Assembly: GCA_023634235.1 (NCBI GenBank)
Contig: JAMKCF010000012.1
Span: forward strand, 2,401,001 to 2,465,000
Length of the DNA: 64,000 bases
Reading direction: 5' to 3'
DNA from: Pisaster brevispinus
Lineage: Eukaryota; Echinodermata; Asteroidea; Forcipulatida; Asteriidae
Program-made: the position numbers and the translations under genes
Shown here: positions 53,357 through 64,000 of the stretch, piece after piece
Numbering within the stretch: the stretch's first letter is position 1
Layout of the letters: each line of letters begins with the position of its first letter
Notes under the pieces: model-generated
The model's input: only the letters and a program-made list of their open reading frames with translations
Told to the model about the DNA's origin: nothing
Database searches by the model: none

Positions 53357-56300
53357 CTAAACCTGTGTTACTAACAGGTTAGGCAACCCGTAACACACAA
53401 AATTAAACCAATGTCTGCTGATTAATTCCAAGTCATCCCCGCCACCCAACCGCTCTTTACTCGTCAGCCGGGTCACCGACCCTTGCCCTTTGACCGGCGA
53501 CTCAACCACCTTCTCATCCTTCTTCCCTTTGACCTTGGGGCTTTTCCCATCTTCACCTTTGCCCTTTGCACTCTTGGCCCCTTCGTCACCTTTGACCTTG
53601 AGGTTCTTGGCTTTGTCACCTTTCCCTTCGGTGCTGCTGACCTTCTGTGAGGCAACGCTGTTCTTGCCGTCGTTTCTGTCGTCCGCCTCCCCTTCACCGC
53701 CTTCTTCCTCCTCCCCTTCCAGTCCCCAAGTCGGTATGAACATCCGACGGACTGTCTGTCCGGTTGTTCGTCCAGTTTCAAGAAGAGCTTGGGTGCAATT
53801 GTAAAAAACAAACAACCCATTTACTCTCCAAAGCCTTCAATGCTAGCAGTGTCCCAAACTCTGTAAAATCTAACTCTATACTCTCACTCATACCCTTCCT
53901 CATTCAGGTAGGTTCCAATCACCCATTTGTCACCAACCCAATCTCTTCCCCCTCTCTTGGCACCACCCATAATCCCAACCCTCCCCCGAGGCCTACCTCA
54001 GTCCCTCCCATACTCTCACTCCTCTAAGTTCCACCATTCACCCATCTTGTCACCAACCCAATCCCTCCTTCTAGGCAGCGACATTACTCCCAACTTTCCC
54101 TTCCTGGGGCCCACCGTGTCTCCATTTTTCAGCCATCCCCCCCAAGCATACTACCAATCTTCTAGGTTCCACCATTCACCCATCTTGTCACCAACCCAAT
54201 CCCCCCTTCTAGGCAGCGCCATTAATCCTAACTTTCCCTTCCTGGGGCCAGACTTGTCTCCATTTTCCAGCCCCTCCCATACCATCACTCTTCTAGGTTC
54301 CATCAATCACCCATCTGTCACCAACCCAATCCCCCCCCTCTTGTTCGGCGCACCGCCATGCTCCAAACCCTCCCCTGCATTGTACCAGACATGCCATATG
54401 ACCGTACCTTTCATGAGTGTTTGAAACTTGTTGGCATTCTGTTGTAATGTGCAGTGCCACTGATTGGCCATCACACATCCAGCTCCACTCAGACTCATCA
54501 GCATCGCTGTCTCCACAGACTTCTCTAACGATAACTCATTGGAACTGCAAAACCAAATCATATGTCACTCATGTACAACTTGCATAAACAAAAATTCCTT
54601 TTTCCCCAAACCAATGTACCAAAGAGCAATGTATAATCTCTGATTTTAAAGGCCTGCAAAAGAGACAAAAGTCAACATGCACTTCGGGTTGGACTTGAAC
54701 CACAACTTTTCATAACAGAACATGTTGTGGCCAAGTGGTCTAGTGCACCGAATTCAACTTCTGGTGGCAGAGTCATAAAAAAGTTGGTTCATCTCTCAGT
54801 CTGCGCACTTAGGTCCTTGAGCTAGACAAAATTAAGTATAATTGCTCCTTTGTGTTTATATCCCGACTTTGCGGACTTTGCCAAGTAATGACGAAGAAGT
54901 AGAAGTAGAGAACATATCTTAATGGCAGACCACAGAGCTCGCTTGGTGACCAGAGGCTAGTTCAATTACTATAATCAGCAGTGGGTACTGCAAAGTAAGT
55001 TTGCAACAAAAACTGATGGTAATAAAAATTGAAGTTTTGGGCCCAATTTCATGGATCTGCTTACCGTGGAATTCTGCGCTTACGGCTCATAGAATCACAC
55101 GCTTTTTCAGAGACCCGTAAGCGCAGAATTATGTGGTAAGCAGAGCCTCTCTATCACATTACCTTTTCTGGACATCAACCTTGGACTGCCGCATGAAACT
55201 CCGATTGGTCTGAACCAGATCCAACAAGACCACCAAAAGGCACTCTGTAGGGAGAGATTAAACAAACAGTATAATAGGGCCAGTTAAGCTCTATGCACTG
55301 CATGCACATGTGTGTACAGAGAAATGTATCATTTTTTGGAGACAGCTGGTAGGCACGTATTACCACCCATCCTGCAACTAAAGGTGGACGGTTAACTGTC
55401 ATTATCATAGCAGGCCTGTGACTGTATATGGAATTGTGAACTCTAACCCAGTCACTGCAAGTGCGCCTGCAGACATCACATCACTGTATAATAATGATGG
55501 CCCTCTTTGAGATGTGACGGCCAGTGTGCACGCATGTGTAGTAACTGGGTTAGAATTTATCATTAGATGCCTGTACAGCCATAGGCCGCTATGACGACAG
55601 TCCCGTTTTTAATGGAAATATTCTTGCGACCCCATTCAAGGTCAAAGATGTCATTTAGAAGCTGGGCAACTGAAGGTCAGAAAAGCAATGACGTCACACA
55701 CCATTACAGACTGCCCACAGTCTGCCACTCGTGTCGAATTGTATGTTAAAACAAGGTTAGTGTCTCACTACATACACGCACATCACCCAAATCGCTCTTT
55801 GGGTCTTACCAGAGAGATTGGTCGGAGCCATTTTCTGAGGTGGGACGTGAGAGAAGAACCTCTCCAGGCCGTAGGAGACGAACGCTGCACATTCACGGAA
55901 CTGCTCTTCCCACTCACCGACGCTGCAACCAAAGATGAAATCAGAGTTAAGCAATTTAAACAGTCAAATATGGGTATAAAGTCAATGCATTGCAATAGTG
56001 TGCACCATTGGACAACCACTTGACTAAAGACTGGCCCACACATCCGAAATAGCTGTACATCAGATAAAATTGGGTTCTGGCTTAACATAGGCCGGAAATC
56101 CGTGTGTCCGTCTTGCATTGTGTGTAATGCAAAGTGTGCGATGCGTACAAATGAAAGTACATGCCAAGGTGATATTAATCCCATTTATCCGTGTTGTGTA
56201 CTACATTATCCATAAAATGATGTACACAACTTGGCATGTATTTTCATTTAAAGGATTTCGCACAACACATTACACACAATATGGACAGATGGATTTCCCA

Positions 56301-59300
56301 CCAAATGCTCCATCCAAAAAGCCCTTTCGAGAAAGGATCAACACAGGTTTTCAAAATAACTGACGGAGCTTAAGCCGAAGACCAGGCCCAAGCCATGATT
56401 TTGTAAAGGGCCACGGCAGACTTGCACAGAGACAGGATGCAATCTATAGACTATATAAGGTTATAACTGGTAGACATTATCTCGATTGAGCTCAAAATTA
56501 TTAAGCCGGGTTTATACTTCACACCAACTACAAAAGTGAAGCCAATATCCTTGCGTCACAATTGGCAAACAGTGCATACCTAAATGTTTTTGTCAAGCAA
56601 TGTTCTTTGCATTCACTTTTGCGTGAAGTATGAACCTAGCTTCACTCTATATCGATCCTCATGGATGAGGTCATGGGACGTTGTGACTAACTGGTAACCC
56701 TTTCTATTGATGCACTAACGTTTATTGGCTCATTTTTAATTATGGTATTCAATAGTCTGATGATGATCTACCTTGGTACATGGTCGCTCCCCTGTATTCC
56801 TTCCCAGCGAGCTGTGAACTGGTTGTTGTACAGCTTCAAAGCTTCTTGCATCTCAAAGATGGGATGAGTGGCTTCTGTAAAATAATAATAGTAATAACTA
56901 TAATGACTATTCAAAACCAGGCAAACACCAGACTTGTGAAGAAGTCGTTAAATGTATGTCATGGTGACAGCGTATACCGACTCTCTCAGCGAATTGCTAC
57001 ACTGCTGATGTTCTCGCCAGACTGCTTGCTTCCGCAAGACTACTGCTCTCGGGACTATGGCTCTCGAGACTATGGCAGTAGTCGGGATTCAGCAGCGTAG
57101 CGCAAGAGCAGTAGTCTGGCATGAGCAGTCTTCTCAGACAGCAGCAGCATCACGAGAGTGGTGGGAGAGTCATATGCTATCACCCGACAAACATTTAACG
57201 TCTTGTTCCCCTAGGCAATCACATGTACATGCATGTGGCTTCAATAAAAAGCCACTGTTTGCATTTTTGAAGTATGTTAATATTTGGGGAATTTTTTACT
57301 CTAAGCCTGAATTATTTTTACCTTCTTCTGGACAATCGAAATGGGGATCAACAACATCTGTTTTGATGATACTGTAAGGAAGACATTTAATTCTCAAACG
57401 CGTCACTTTTGCAAATTCAATCATTATAGATACATTTATTGTAGTGGCGATCAGCCTTAATTCCCATGAAATATTCTAACTATTTCTTGCATGCAACAGA
57501 CATTACAGACTTTGCAAAGTCACACACGTATTTGAACATTAGGACTGATCGTTAAAGTGTGCAAGTTTTTTTCCTTCACACATTAAAGCAATGTATGTTG
57601 GACTAAGGTGATCCCAAAAATGTTTGAATACCCGCAATTTACCCGGCCTTTGGGTTGGCAAACGCCATAAAGTTGTGCATTGTAAAGCAGATGCACAAAT
57701 TATGTATGTGTCACGCCCTATACAAAAATGGTCCCATATTTTGGCCACACGGGCAATGTTCAATTTGCATATTACATGGGAAAGGTCAACTTTGGAGGCA
57801 CAGTCCGAACAAGCCATGGCTTGTAGTGGAGTGTCTTGGAAAGTGAGAAAAGAAGAAAGTTGCTTATGACCTTCTACAGGTATATGACAAAATTATATTC
57901 TTTTGTTTTATATAATTTTGTCTCAACCCATAATTTGTTGTGACTTTCGTTGGGTTGTCAATGCATTTCAAAGGATACATTTGAAACTATGCGTGTCGAT
58001 CGGAAGACAACCTGCTGGAACTGGGCGATCAATAGGCACCTGCATAAATCAAATAGGTAAATAATCAAATCAATCAATAACAAATAATCATTAAATCAAT
58101 ACAAATAAATAAAAAAATAAAAATACTTATAAAATATTATATTAATTCATAAACTATACATCTTTCAAATATTTTTTTTGAAACTTCGTTCGATAGACCT
58201 TACACTGCAGCCGTCTGTGTCAGATTCCCTGTATACACAATGACCCTGAGAGTTTAAATTCTCAGTTTGTAAAAGGGGATCAGACTATCTTCCCTTCCAG
58301 CCTCAGTTTGGTAATACATTGGTTTGAATGGAAGAAAAAAAGATGCGAGTATTTCTTGAATGAATAGCCCAAGTCACCTACCATCTTAATTCCTTTGGTC
58401 TTCTCCTTGGCTGCTTTGATCTTAGCTGCTTCTTTTTTCCTCTTTTCATCAGTCATCTCCTCTGCAGAATGAAGGAGAAATATTTGAATAAAACACAAAC
58501 AAAAATACCAGACGAAGCTTTTCATTTCATATATTTTCAGGGAAATGATTTTGAACTATTTTGTTTATAATGTCTTTGTGTATCATTCAAATATAATATT
58601 TATATTTTTACACTTCTGAATTTTTCGTAATTATTTATATAAAAATTACATCCCAACCTGAAGGCTTTGAAAAATTACACTACCGTTGACGCCGTGCGTC
58701 AAAAAAACAATACTCTGTTCAACAAAGCTGCTATAAAAAATGTGAAGCTAAATGACGTAACCTGAGTGATGGCGTCACGGGGCTTTTCACAAATCTTTCT
58801 GAAAAGCACGGGAGGAGGGTATTCAAAATGATAATTTTGAAACAATTAAAATCTGTTTATTCTCATGTGAACTCATGTTCCTTATTGATTGAACACATTT
58901 TAAATGAATTTTAGCAAAAAGATCTTGTTGCCATTTTTGTTCAAGCTGGTCTTCAACTTTCATTTTGTGACAATGGATCATCACTCTAGATAAATTTCTG
59001 TATCAAAAATTGCTTTGCAAGACTAGGTCAGCTGACCTTCGGGTTCTCTGTGGATCCTGTTGTACATCATCTGCAAGGAAAAGTCCCGAGACAGTGATGT
59101 AATAGCGGGAGACGAGAAGATCGCCAAGGCCTCTAGAGGCATTTCAAGAAGCCATTTATCTGCCAGGATGACCACGCACTCCTCTGGGGTAGCTGCAGCG
59201 GAAGGATCCGAACGGGACGTCTGCACTGGGCCTGGGTTCTCTAACGCCCTGGAACAAGAAAAAAAAACACAAAAAACAATCAAGGCAGATGCAAAGAGTG

Positions 59301-62300
59301 AACATTGACCCATATCTGGCTGAATGGTCACAGCACATAAACACTGTTCTGGCCTACTGGAACAAACAAAACACCAAGTCATGGTAAGCATTAACCTAAA
59401 CGGCCTGATTTGTCACAATACATAAAAACTTTGACATAAACGACTTGGGTTTGGATCGGGGTGTCGTGCCCAGTAGAGCAGCCGCTTCACTGAGATCTTC
59501 TGAAACTAAATCTTTTGATCCGAGGGATTTGCCAGCACCACAGACTTGCGAGTCTCTCTCCCCCATTGAGGGGGAAAAGAAAACAAGATCTTTTGTTCTC
59601 TTTTTTTTGTGGGTGTTGTTCTTTCTTGTTTGTACTGACCCCAACTAGCCCCTTGACCCACCCCCCAACAACCAACAACAAACAACCCATCCTTTTTTTT
59701 GATTGTTTATACCTACCATTCACGCAGTGTTTAAAAAATAAAATAAAAATTGTAATAAATGTTACTTTTTTACTATTTATTTCATTCAATATCCAACAGC
59801 TCAAGCACCAATAACAGAAAGATGAACAGGAAACAAGAGGACATTTTCGGTTTTAGACAACCTGTTATGTGGGAGGAAAACCCTAAATGGGGAAACACGC
59901 AATCACAGGTAGGGACTGAAAACCCAATCCAAATGCAAGGCTCCAGTCTGATGTGGGATTCGAACCGGGGTCCATAGAGGTAAAAGGCAGGGAAAGCAAC
60001 CACTAAGCCAACCTGACCCGTATGCATTTGAAATTGAATATATAGTAATAAGAATAGTAACAAATGATTGTTACCTTATGGCTGGATCAAGATATGACGT
60101 TATAGGTCTGAGATATTCCTCCAACTCCCGTAATAATTCCAGAAACTGCTCTTGGAGTTTTTCTTCAGCTTTCTCGATGTCACCGGACCAGTCCTACAAG
60201 ACGAGAAAACAGGCAAAAGACAAGAATGACTCGCTTGACATGACAAGTAAATTAGTCATTGATTAAAACAAATTCATAATAATCCAGTTTAGTTTAGGCA
60301 GTCCTATTGGTTGAAAGATGATCACATGACCGAAGACATAACTGGAGCTGTGAACCTGCGTTTGACGCTCTCACCCAGTTACTGCACACATGCGTGCGCC
60401 CTCCATAAACATGATATGGAGGGAGGGGGTGCGTATGCAGTAACTGGGTGAGAGTTCATAATTTCAAGTACAGCCACAGGGCTGCTTTAATCATGACGAC
60501 AGCTATAGCGCCCCTTTAAGGTGCCTTTTGAGTTATTGAGGTCATACCTTAATTCCTTCTTTCATATCGTCGGAGATATTTTCCAGCATCTTCTGCCGTT
60601 GCGTTTGCTGCGATCGCTGGTACTCTGCCTTCAGCAGTGTTGCCATTACATCATGCTTATGCTGACGGAACCTATGAATTGGAACCAGTGGGGATGATGT
60701 GTCTTATCACTATAACCACAAATTTTGCATTCTGTAAAATATTTGCAGTATATTTTTAACCTACGTGCTGTTGAAGTATTCATTTTGATGCTTTAAGTAT
60801 AATAAATAAAAAAATTGATTTTGGGTTGAATAAAGAAAAAATGACTAGAGCAGGATTTGAACCTCCAGATTAAAGTGCCGGTGCTCCACCAACTGACTGT
60901 ATCTAACCCTACTGTTGTCTAGCCTATTGTCTTTGTTCAGGGCTGCCAGTCATGACAGAGGACACCATTGAACAAAGATATTGACAAACACTAGGGCTAG
61001 ATAGCTCAGTTGGTAGAGTGCTGACGTGTTAATCTAAAGGTCCCAGGTTCAAATCCTGCTCAAGTAATTCTGTTTTATTCAACCCCAAACTAATTCAAAT
61101 TTACCCAGTATATAAGTTCCCTTTGTGATTTATGAATTGATATAAATAAATTAATACAAGAAATTTCATCTTTTTTTTTTTCCCAGAGGTGACTGACTGA
61201 CCTCCTGTGGAGGGACTGTAAGGTGTTAGGGTCAACCAGTGTGCGAGTGACCTTTGCCCTTGAGGTTTGACTTTGACTTCCCTTAGAGGGCTTGCCACCC
61301 TCCTTCCCACCGGAAGCTTTTGGTCTGTCTAGGATGGAGCCGTACAGCGTGGATCTACGGAAAGAAAAACATTGAGATAATAGAACAATCCATTGAAATC
61401 TGAACCACTGGCGCTACATGTTAAAATTCCCACTAATGCTGTAGATTTTGTGTAAGATGCTGCTAGTGCACTGCTATGCAAAGCAGAGAACTATAAGTTA
61501 CCAAAATATGCTCCATTGCTAGGCAATAAATTGTGCAAGTTCCGCACGTATTCAAACTTCCTGGACCAAGTTGGTCCCACTTGAACTTGCTCGCTTAAAT
61601 GTCAAACTATCACACATAAATTCTTAAATTGTGCGAGCAAAATTACGACCTACCAACTTAAACTGGTCGTGAAACTTGCAATCATCTGATAGTGCCCTCT
61701 TTTGACTCAATTTCCTCAGACCATGTTTAAACACTCCCCACATTGTGTTTATATCGCACGGTTAAACATGGCCTCTCGACCAATCAGAATGGATAAACTG
61801 TCTGGGGTATTCATGAATATGAAATAACAGACTTAAAATTAAATAGTTACTATGATCAAATGATGGATTAATCAGAAAGATAAAATCGTTGTATGGGAAT
61901 TGATTTAGAATACTCACTTATCCTCCGAGTGTTGCAGGATGACGAGATTGAAGTTTGGAGGAAGTTCCTTGATGAGATCCAAATGCTGTGGACTGATTGC
62001 CAAATGCTTCCATGCCTGCAAGAAACAGAACAAACGATGTTGAACTTGTAATGACAGTCATTCTTTTAAACTCAATCAATCAGTTTATCATCAGGCATTT
62101 GTAGAGCGCTGTCAATCTAGTTGCTTAGCTATTCCGGGGCGCTTAGCGAAGTGAAAACAAACTAAAGACAAAATAGTTCACAGAATTTTGTGAGGAGATG
62201 GCAAGTGCAGCGGACTAAAAGTAAGGCAGACCCAGATCAGGAAGAGCAACAAAGAAACATCGGACAGACAGGTTGACGAAGAAAGAGTCAAAACATGAAA

Positions 62301-63905
62301 ACATAGAGATAAATTAGAATATGAAATGTACTCAAAAAACAAAAGTTCATTTGCTGAAAACCAATGCAAAGTATGTTACAGTTTTTGCGATAATCTTAAA
62401 TGTAAAATTGCTGATTTGGGTCTGAAAGCCCACTCTGTATAGGGGTAGTCTAGAGGGGAGAGGGCACTATCGTCCATGAACCAATCTCACAACAAAATTG
62501 TCATGGTTGTTTTACTGTAAGTTTCTTGAAAACTAGAGAATGAATGTACTCTTACAATATGTCACAGCAAAACCATCCTGTTATGACTTTCTGTTTAAAA
62601 CTCTAACCCCCCCCCCAACACCCACCTCTGAAGTCTCTTGCAGGTTCTCACTCACAACCTTGAACAGAGTCCCGGAGCTGCGATTGGTGGTCATGGCGTC
62701 AGCCTCCAGTCGTTGGCGCTGCTGGAGTAGGGCTGCTTGCTTTGAGGTGGATGGATCCCGCTGTGAACGCAGTAACAAGTCCTCCAGACACTTGGCACTG
62801 ATGCAGCTCTGTGAGGTAAGCATCAAAAAGAAAGAAAAAAAACAATCTTGAACTAATGCAACTACAGCAGGATATATATGAACCTTTTTCTACCCAACAA
62901 AAATGCCTAAATTTCAGTTTGTGAAGTGTATTCAGGATTCCCTTTTATACCATAACATAACATAACGATTAACATTTATAAGGCACTACTCCATTAAGAT
63001 CATAGCACAAATGATAAAAAACAACATGAGTCTTAGGAGCTTTACGAAATAGAGATAAAGTAACAGATTCCCTACTGGCAGGAGAAGGATTGTTCCAAAT
63101 CATTGGCCCAGCTACACTAAAAGCTTTTTGACCCAGAACTTTGTTTGCTCGGGGAACATTCAAGTGAGCGATGTCAAGTGTGGACCGCAGAAAGCGTGGA
63201 AGAGTGATGACAGTAGATTGGAAAGATATCTAGGAGTATAGTTTTTGTTCGAACATTTATAAACAAAAAGAGGCAAGTTTAAAACGAATCCGTTCTCTAG
63301 TCGGTAGCCAATGAAGTTCCCTGAGTGATGGGGTAATATGTTTCCTCAAGGGTGTGGAACATACTGAACAAGCTACACTATTTTGTTATCATTGAACTCT
63401 GTTGATTTCATTAGACATGGCACCAAATAGAGGACTTAAGCTCTGACATGATGATGGAGAGTATCCTTGTAAAAGTACCTTTTGATTCTCCTCATGTTTC
63501 ATAGTTGAAATGTGGTTGATTGACAGAGGCTAGAAACTTGCTAGCTAATTGTCATATGAGAATCAAACATGATTCCTAAATTTTATTGTGAACGGAGTCC
63601 GTTGGGTTAAAGAACTACCGAGGTCTTGAAAAATTGTCAAAGTCAAAGAAAGCCATTTTCATTCCAGCAGTTCTTATTTTGCTTTGTTGAAGTAACTGTA
63701 TCGTATAGCAATTTGGCAGTTGATAAATCTAGTTTATTATTAAACCCAGAATATTAACAAGCCATTTGGTTGACTCTTTGGTTTAGGAGATGAAATTCAT
63801 GAAGGATGAACTGACCTGATAGAGAGCTAGATAGTGTGATGTCATCGCGCTGTCAAACTGACCACAGCTCTCCACTAACTCCAAACATCCTGCAGCAACT
63901 AGACT
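53357..63905 (-). CDS. CFAP46: CFAP46-like ciliary central-apparatus protein, C-terminal part (5' end outside window)
   Basis: CFAP46 (TTC40; FAP46 in Chlamydomonas) belongs to the C1d projection of the central pair in motile cilia. Exons in transcript order: 63816-63905, 62626-62808, 61918-62015, 61202-61354, 60548-60671, 60075-60193, 59037-59248, 58382-58461, 57979-58039, 57322-57357, 56772-56874, 55810-55922, 55163-55244, 54408-54544, 53357-53787. They total 2,022 nt, 673 residues, with phase kept throughout; the first exon shown begins in phase 0. Recognisable blocks are AAGCLELVESCGQFDSA (TPR-like helix), AWKHLAISPQHLDL, NFNLVILQHSEDKSTLYGSI and ILADKWLLEMPLEALAIF. The last 100 residues are Lys/Glu/Gly-rich and low in complexity. 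The identification rests on recalled family features, so the symbol is tentative; a large axonemal protein with a CHAT-like end is the safer statement. The small exons at 57979-58039 and 57322-57357 are the least certain. Confidence 0.68.
53880..54370. repeat. C-rich ~130-bp tandem repeat filling last CFAP46 intron
   Basis: Four loose units begin near 53910, 54028, 54166 and 54297, each with GGTTCCA.CATTCACCCATCT and TGTCACCAACCCAATCCC; two also share CTTCTAGGCAGCG and ACTTTCCCTTCCTGGGGCC. Spacing is about 117-139 bases. The strand bias is strong (pyrimidine-rich on plus). Confidence 0.85.
54408..59248 (-). CDS. CFAP46: CHAT-like (separase/caspase fold) domain exons of CFAP46-like gene, catalytic residues missing
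   Basis: From about residue 256 of the visible part the protein follows the CHAT-domain order. A P-x-EAL strand comes first (WLLEMPLEALAIF), followed by SRDFSLQMMYNR. The His-box position reads AAFVSYGLERFF, with Tyr-Gly where proteases have His-Gly. The Cys-box strand reads LLVVLLDLVQT, with Asp where the Ser-Ala-Cys nucleophile would be. The domain ends with SVETAMLMSLSGAGCVMANQ and WHCTLQQNANKFQTLMK, matching the usual A-G-A-x-x-V-x-x-x-W segment. The family assignment is my inference from motif order. If right, it is a non-catalytic scaffold. Confidence 0.55.
54715..54860 (+). mobile_element. tRNA-Leu-like SINE head
   Basis: TTGTGGCCAAGTGGTCTAGT and GCACCGAATTCAACTTCTGG resemble the S1 head. 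The sequence then runs into GGTCCTTGAGCTAGACAAAA. It lies in an intron of the CFAP46-like gene. Confidence 0.5.
55039..55150. mobile_element. foldback element family M1 (short)
   Basis: Left end GGGCCCAATTTCATGGATCTG, interior CTGCGCTTACGG ... CCGTAAGCGCAG forming a hairpin, right end GTGGTAAGCAGAGCCT. The terminal GGGCCC on the right is lost. It ends about 13 bases from the donor side of the exon at 55163-55244. Confidence 0.7.
55391..55601. mobile_element. inverted-repeat element family M4
   Basis: Left TAACTGTCATTATCATAGCA and AACTCTAACCCAGTCACTGC; right AGTAACTGGGTTAGAATTTA and CGCTATGACGACAGT. Related copies at 60351-60503 and 40989. Confidence 0.7.
56090..56297. mobile_element. inverted-repeat element with ~70-bp arms, family M5
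   Basis: The left arm contains GCATTGTGTGTAATGCAAAG and AAATGAAAGTACATGCCAAG; the right arm has CTTGGCATGTATTTTCATTT and ACACATTACACACAATATGG. The centre holds a second hairpin (TGTTGTGTAC/GTACACAAC). Intron of the CFAP46-like gene. Confidence 0.75.
57041..57112. repeat. short compound palindrome
   Basis: AGACTACTGCTCTCGGGACT is followed by ACTATGGCAGTAGTC and then GAGCAGTAGTCTGG, so GACTACTGC meets its complement twice. No wider family seen. Confidence 0.6.
57526..57643. mobile_element. element family M6, second copy
   Basis: CGTATTTGAACATT at the left and AATGTTTGAATACCCG at the right, interior as at 25855-25972. A looser relative with CACGTATTCAAACTTCC occurs near 61540-61600. Confidence 0.7.
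59860..60020 (-). mobile_element. SINE family S2
   Basis: GGGACTGAAAACCCAATCCA, GGGATTCGAACCGGGGTCC (B box on minus) and AGCCAACCTGACCC mark an S2 head and part of its body. Intron of the CFAP46-like gene. Confidence 0.7.
60351..60503. mobile_element. inverted-repeat element family M4
   Basis: CTCTCACCCAGTTACTGCAC near the left and TGCAGTAACTGGGTGAGAGT near the right are inverted copies. The right end continues TACAGCCACAGGGCTGCTTT and ATCATGACGACAGCT. Confidence 0.72.
60843..61066. mobile_element. palindromic pair of tRNA-like sequences
   Basis: 60843-60908 on minus and 60995-61066 on plus are inverted tRNA-like copies separated by about 85 bases containing GAACAAAGATATTGACAAAC, the same spacer as at 5758-6002. 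The plus copy keeps GATAGCTCAGTTGGTAGAGT and a good T arm CCCAGGTTCAAATCCTGC; the minus copy has lost part of its D arm. Confidence 0.72.
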
Positions 63906-64000
63906 CTGCAACGAGACGCAAAGGTAAATGTTCATGACTCCATTGTAAATTCTTCTTTCATGACCAGCACTGATGATCGAGACAGCTTCAGAGGGCTGCG

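Noticed and set aside
53490..54424. Proline/serine-rich plus-strand frames.
   Set aside because: Shadows of the CFAP46 last exon and of the C-rich intron repeat.
55599..55669. Possible extra CFAP46 exon (AQLLNDIFDLEWGRK).
   Set aside because: Its only donors are weak or lie inside an M4 element. Joining 55810 directly to 55244 restores the expected NLSECLLVVLLDLVQ and correct phase.

Overview
This is animal nuclear DNA: many short exons with GT/AG borders, AT-rich introns and dense short repeats. The proteins are metazoan, and the repeats (tRNA-derived SINEs, small palindromic DNA elements) suggest a marine deuterostome, most likely an echinoderm. That taxonomic call is inference. I rebuilt every gene model by hand from splice sites and reading phase; all three models stay in frame through every junction.

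Layout. (1) 1-2196: left flank and the short 3' UTR of the first gene. (2) 2197-28425, minus strand: a complete KIF20B-like (MPP1) mitotic kinesin, 29 coding exons, about 2,153 residues, with motor domain, acidic neck, long coiled-coil stalk and basic tail. Its stalk contains a two-exon tandem duplication and an exon made of ten 31-residue repeats. (3) 28426-30113: a head-to-head intergenic region with a cluster of CCAAT boxes and a CHR-like motif, probably a bidirectional promoter. (4) 30114-50497, plus strand: a complete POLR2B (RPB2, second largest subunit of RNA polymerase II), 22 coding exons, 1,178 residues. (5) 50498-53356: the POLR2B 3' UTR and a short convergent intergenic gap carrying a SINE and a small DNA element. 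(6) 53357-63905, minus strand: the C-terminal 673 residues of a CFAP46-like ciliary central-apparatus protein, whose 5' part lies beyond the right edge. Its C-terminus looks like a CHAT (separase/caspase-like) domain that has lost its catalytic residues.

The three genes do not form a pathway. One is a cytokinesis motor, one is core transcription machinery and one is an axonemal protein. The shared KIF20B/POLR2B promoter region is the only evident regulatory link.

The introns hold at least ten copies of one small foldback element ending in GGGCCCAATTTCAT, paired inverted tRNA-like sequences, several SINE families, several further inverted-repeat elements, and minisatellites with units of 10, 46, 68, 104 and about 130 bp. 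No real tRNA or rRNA gene, CRISPR array or long autonomous transposon was found.
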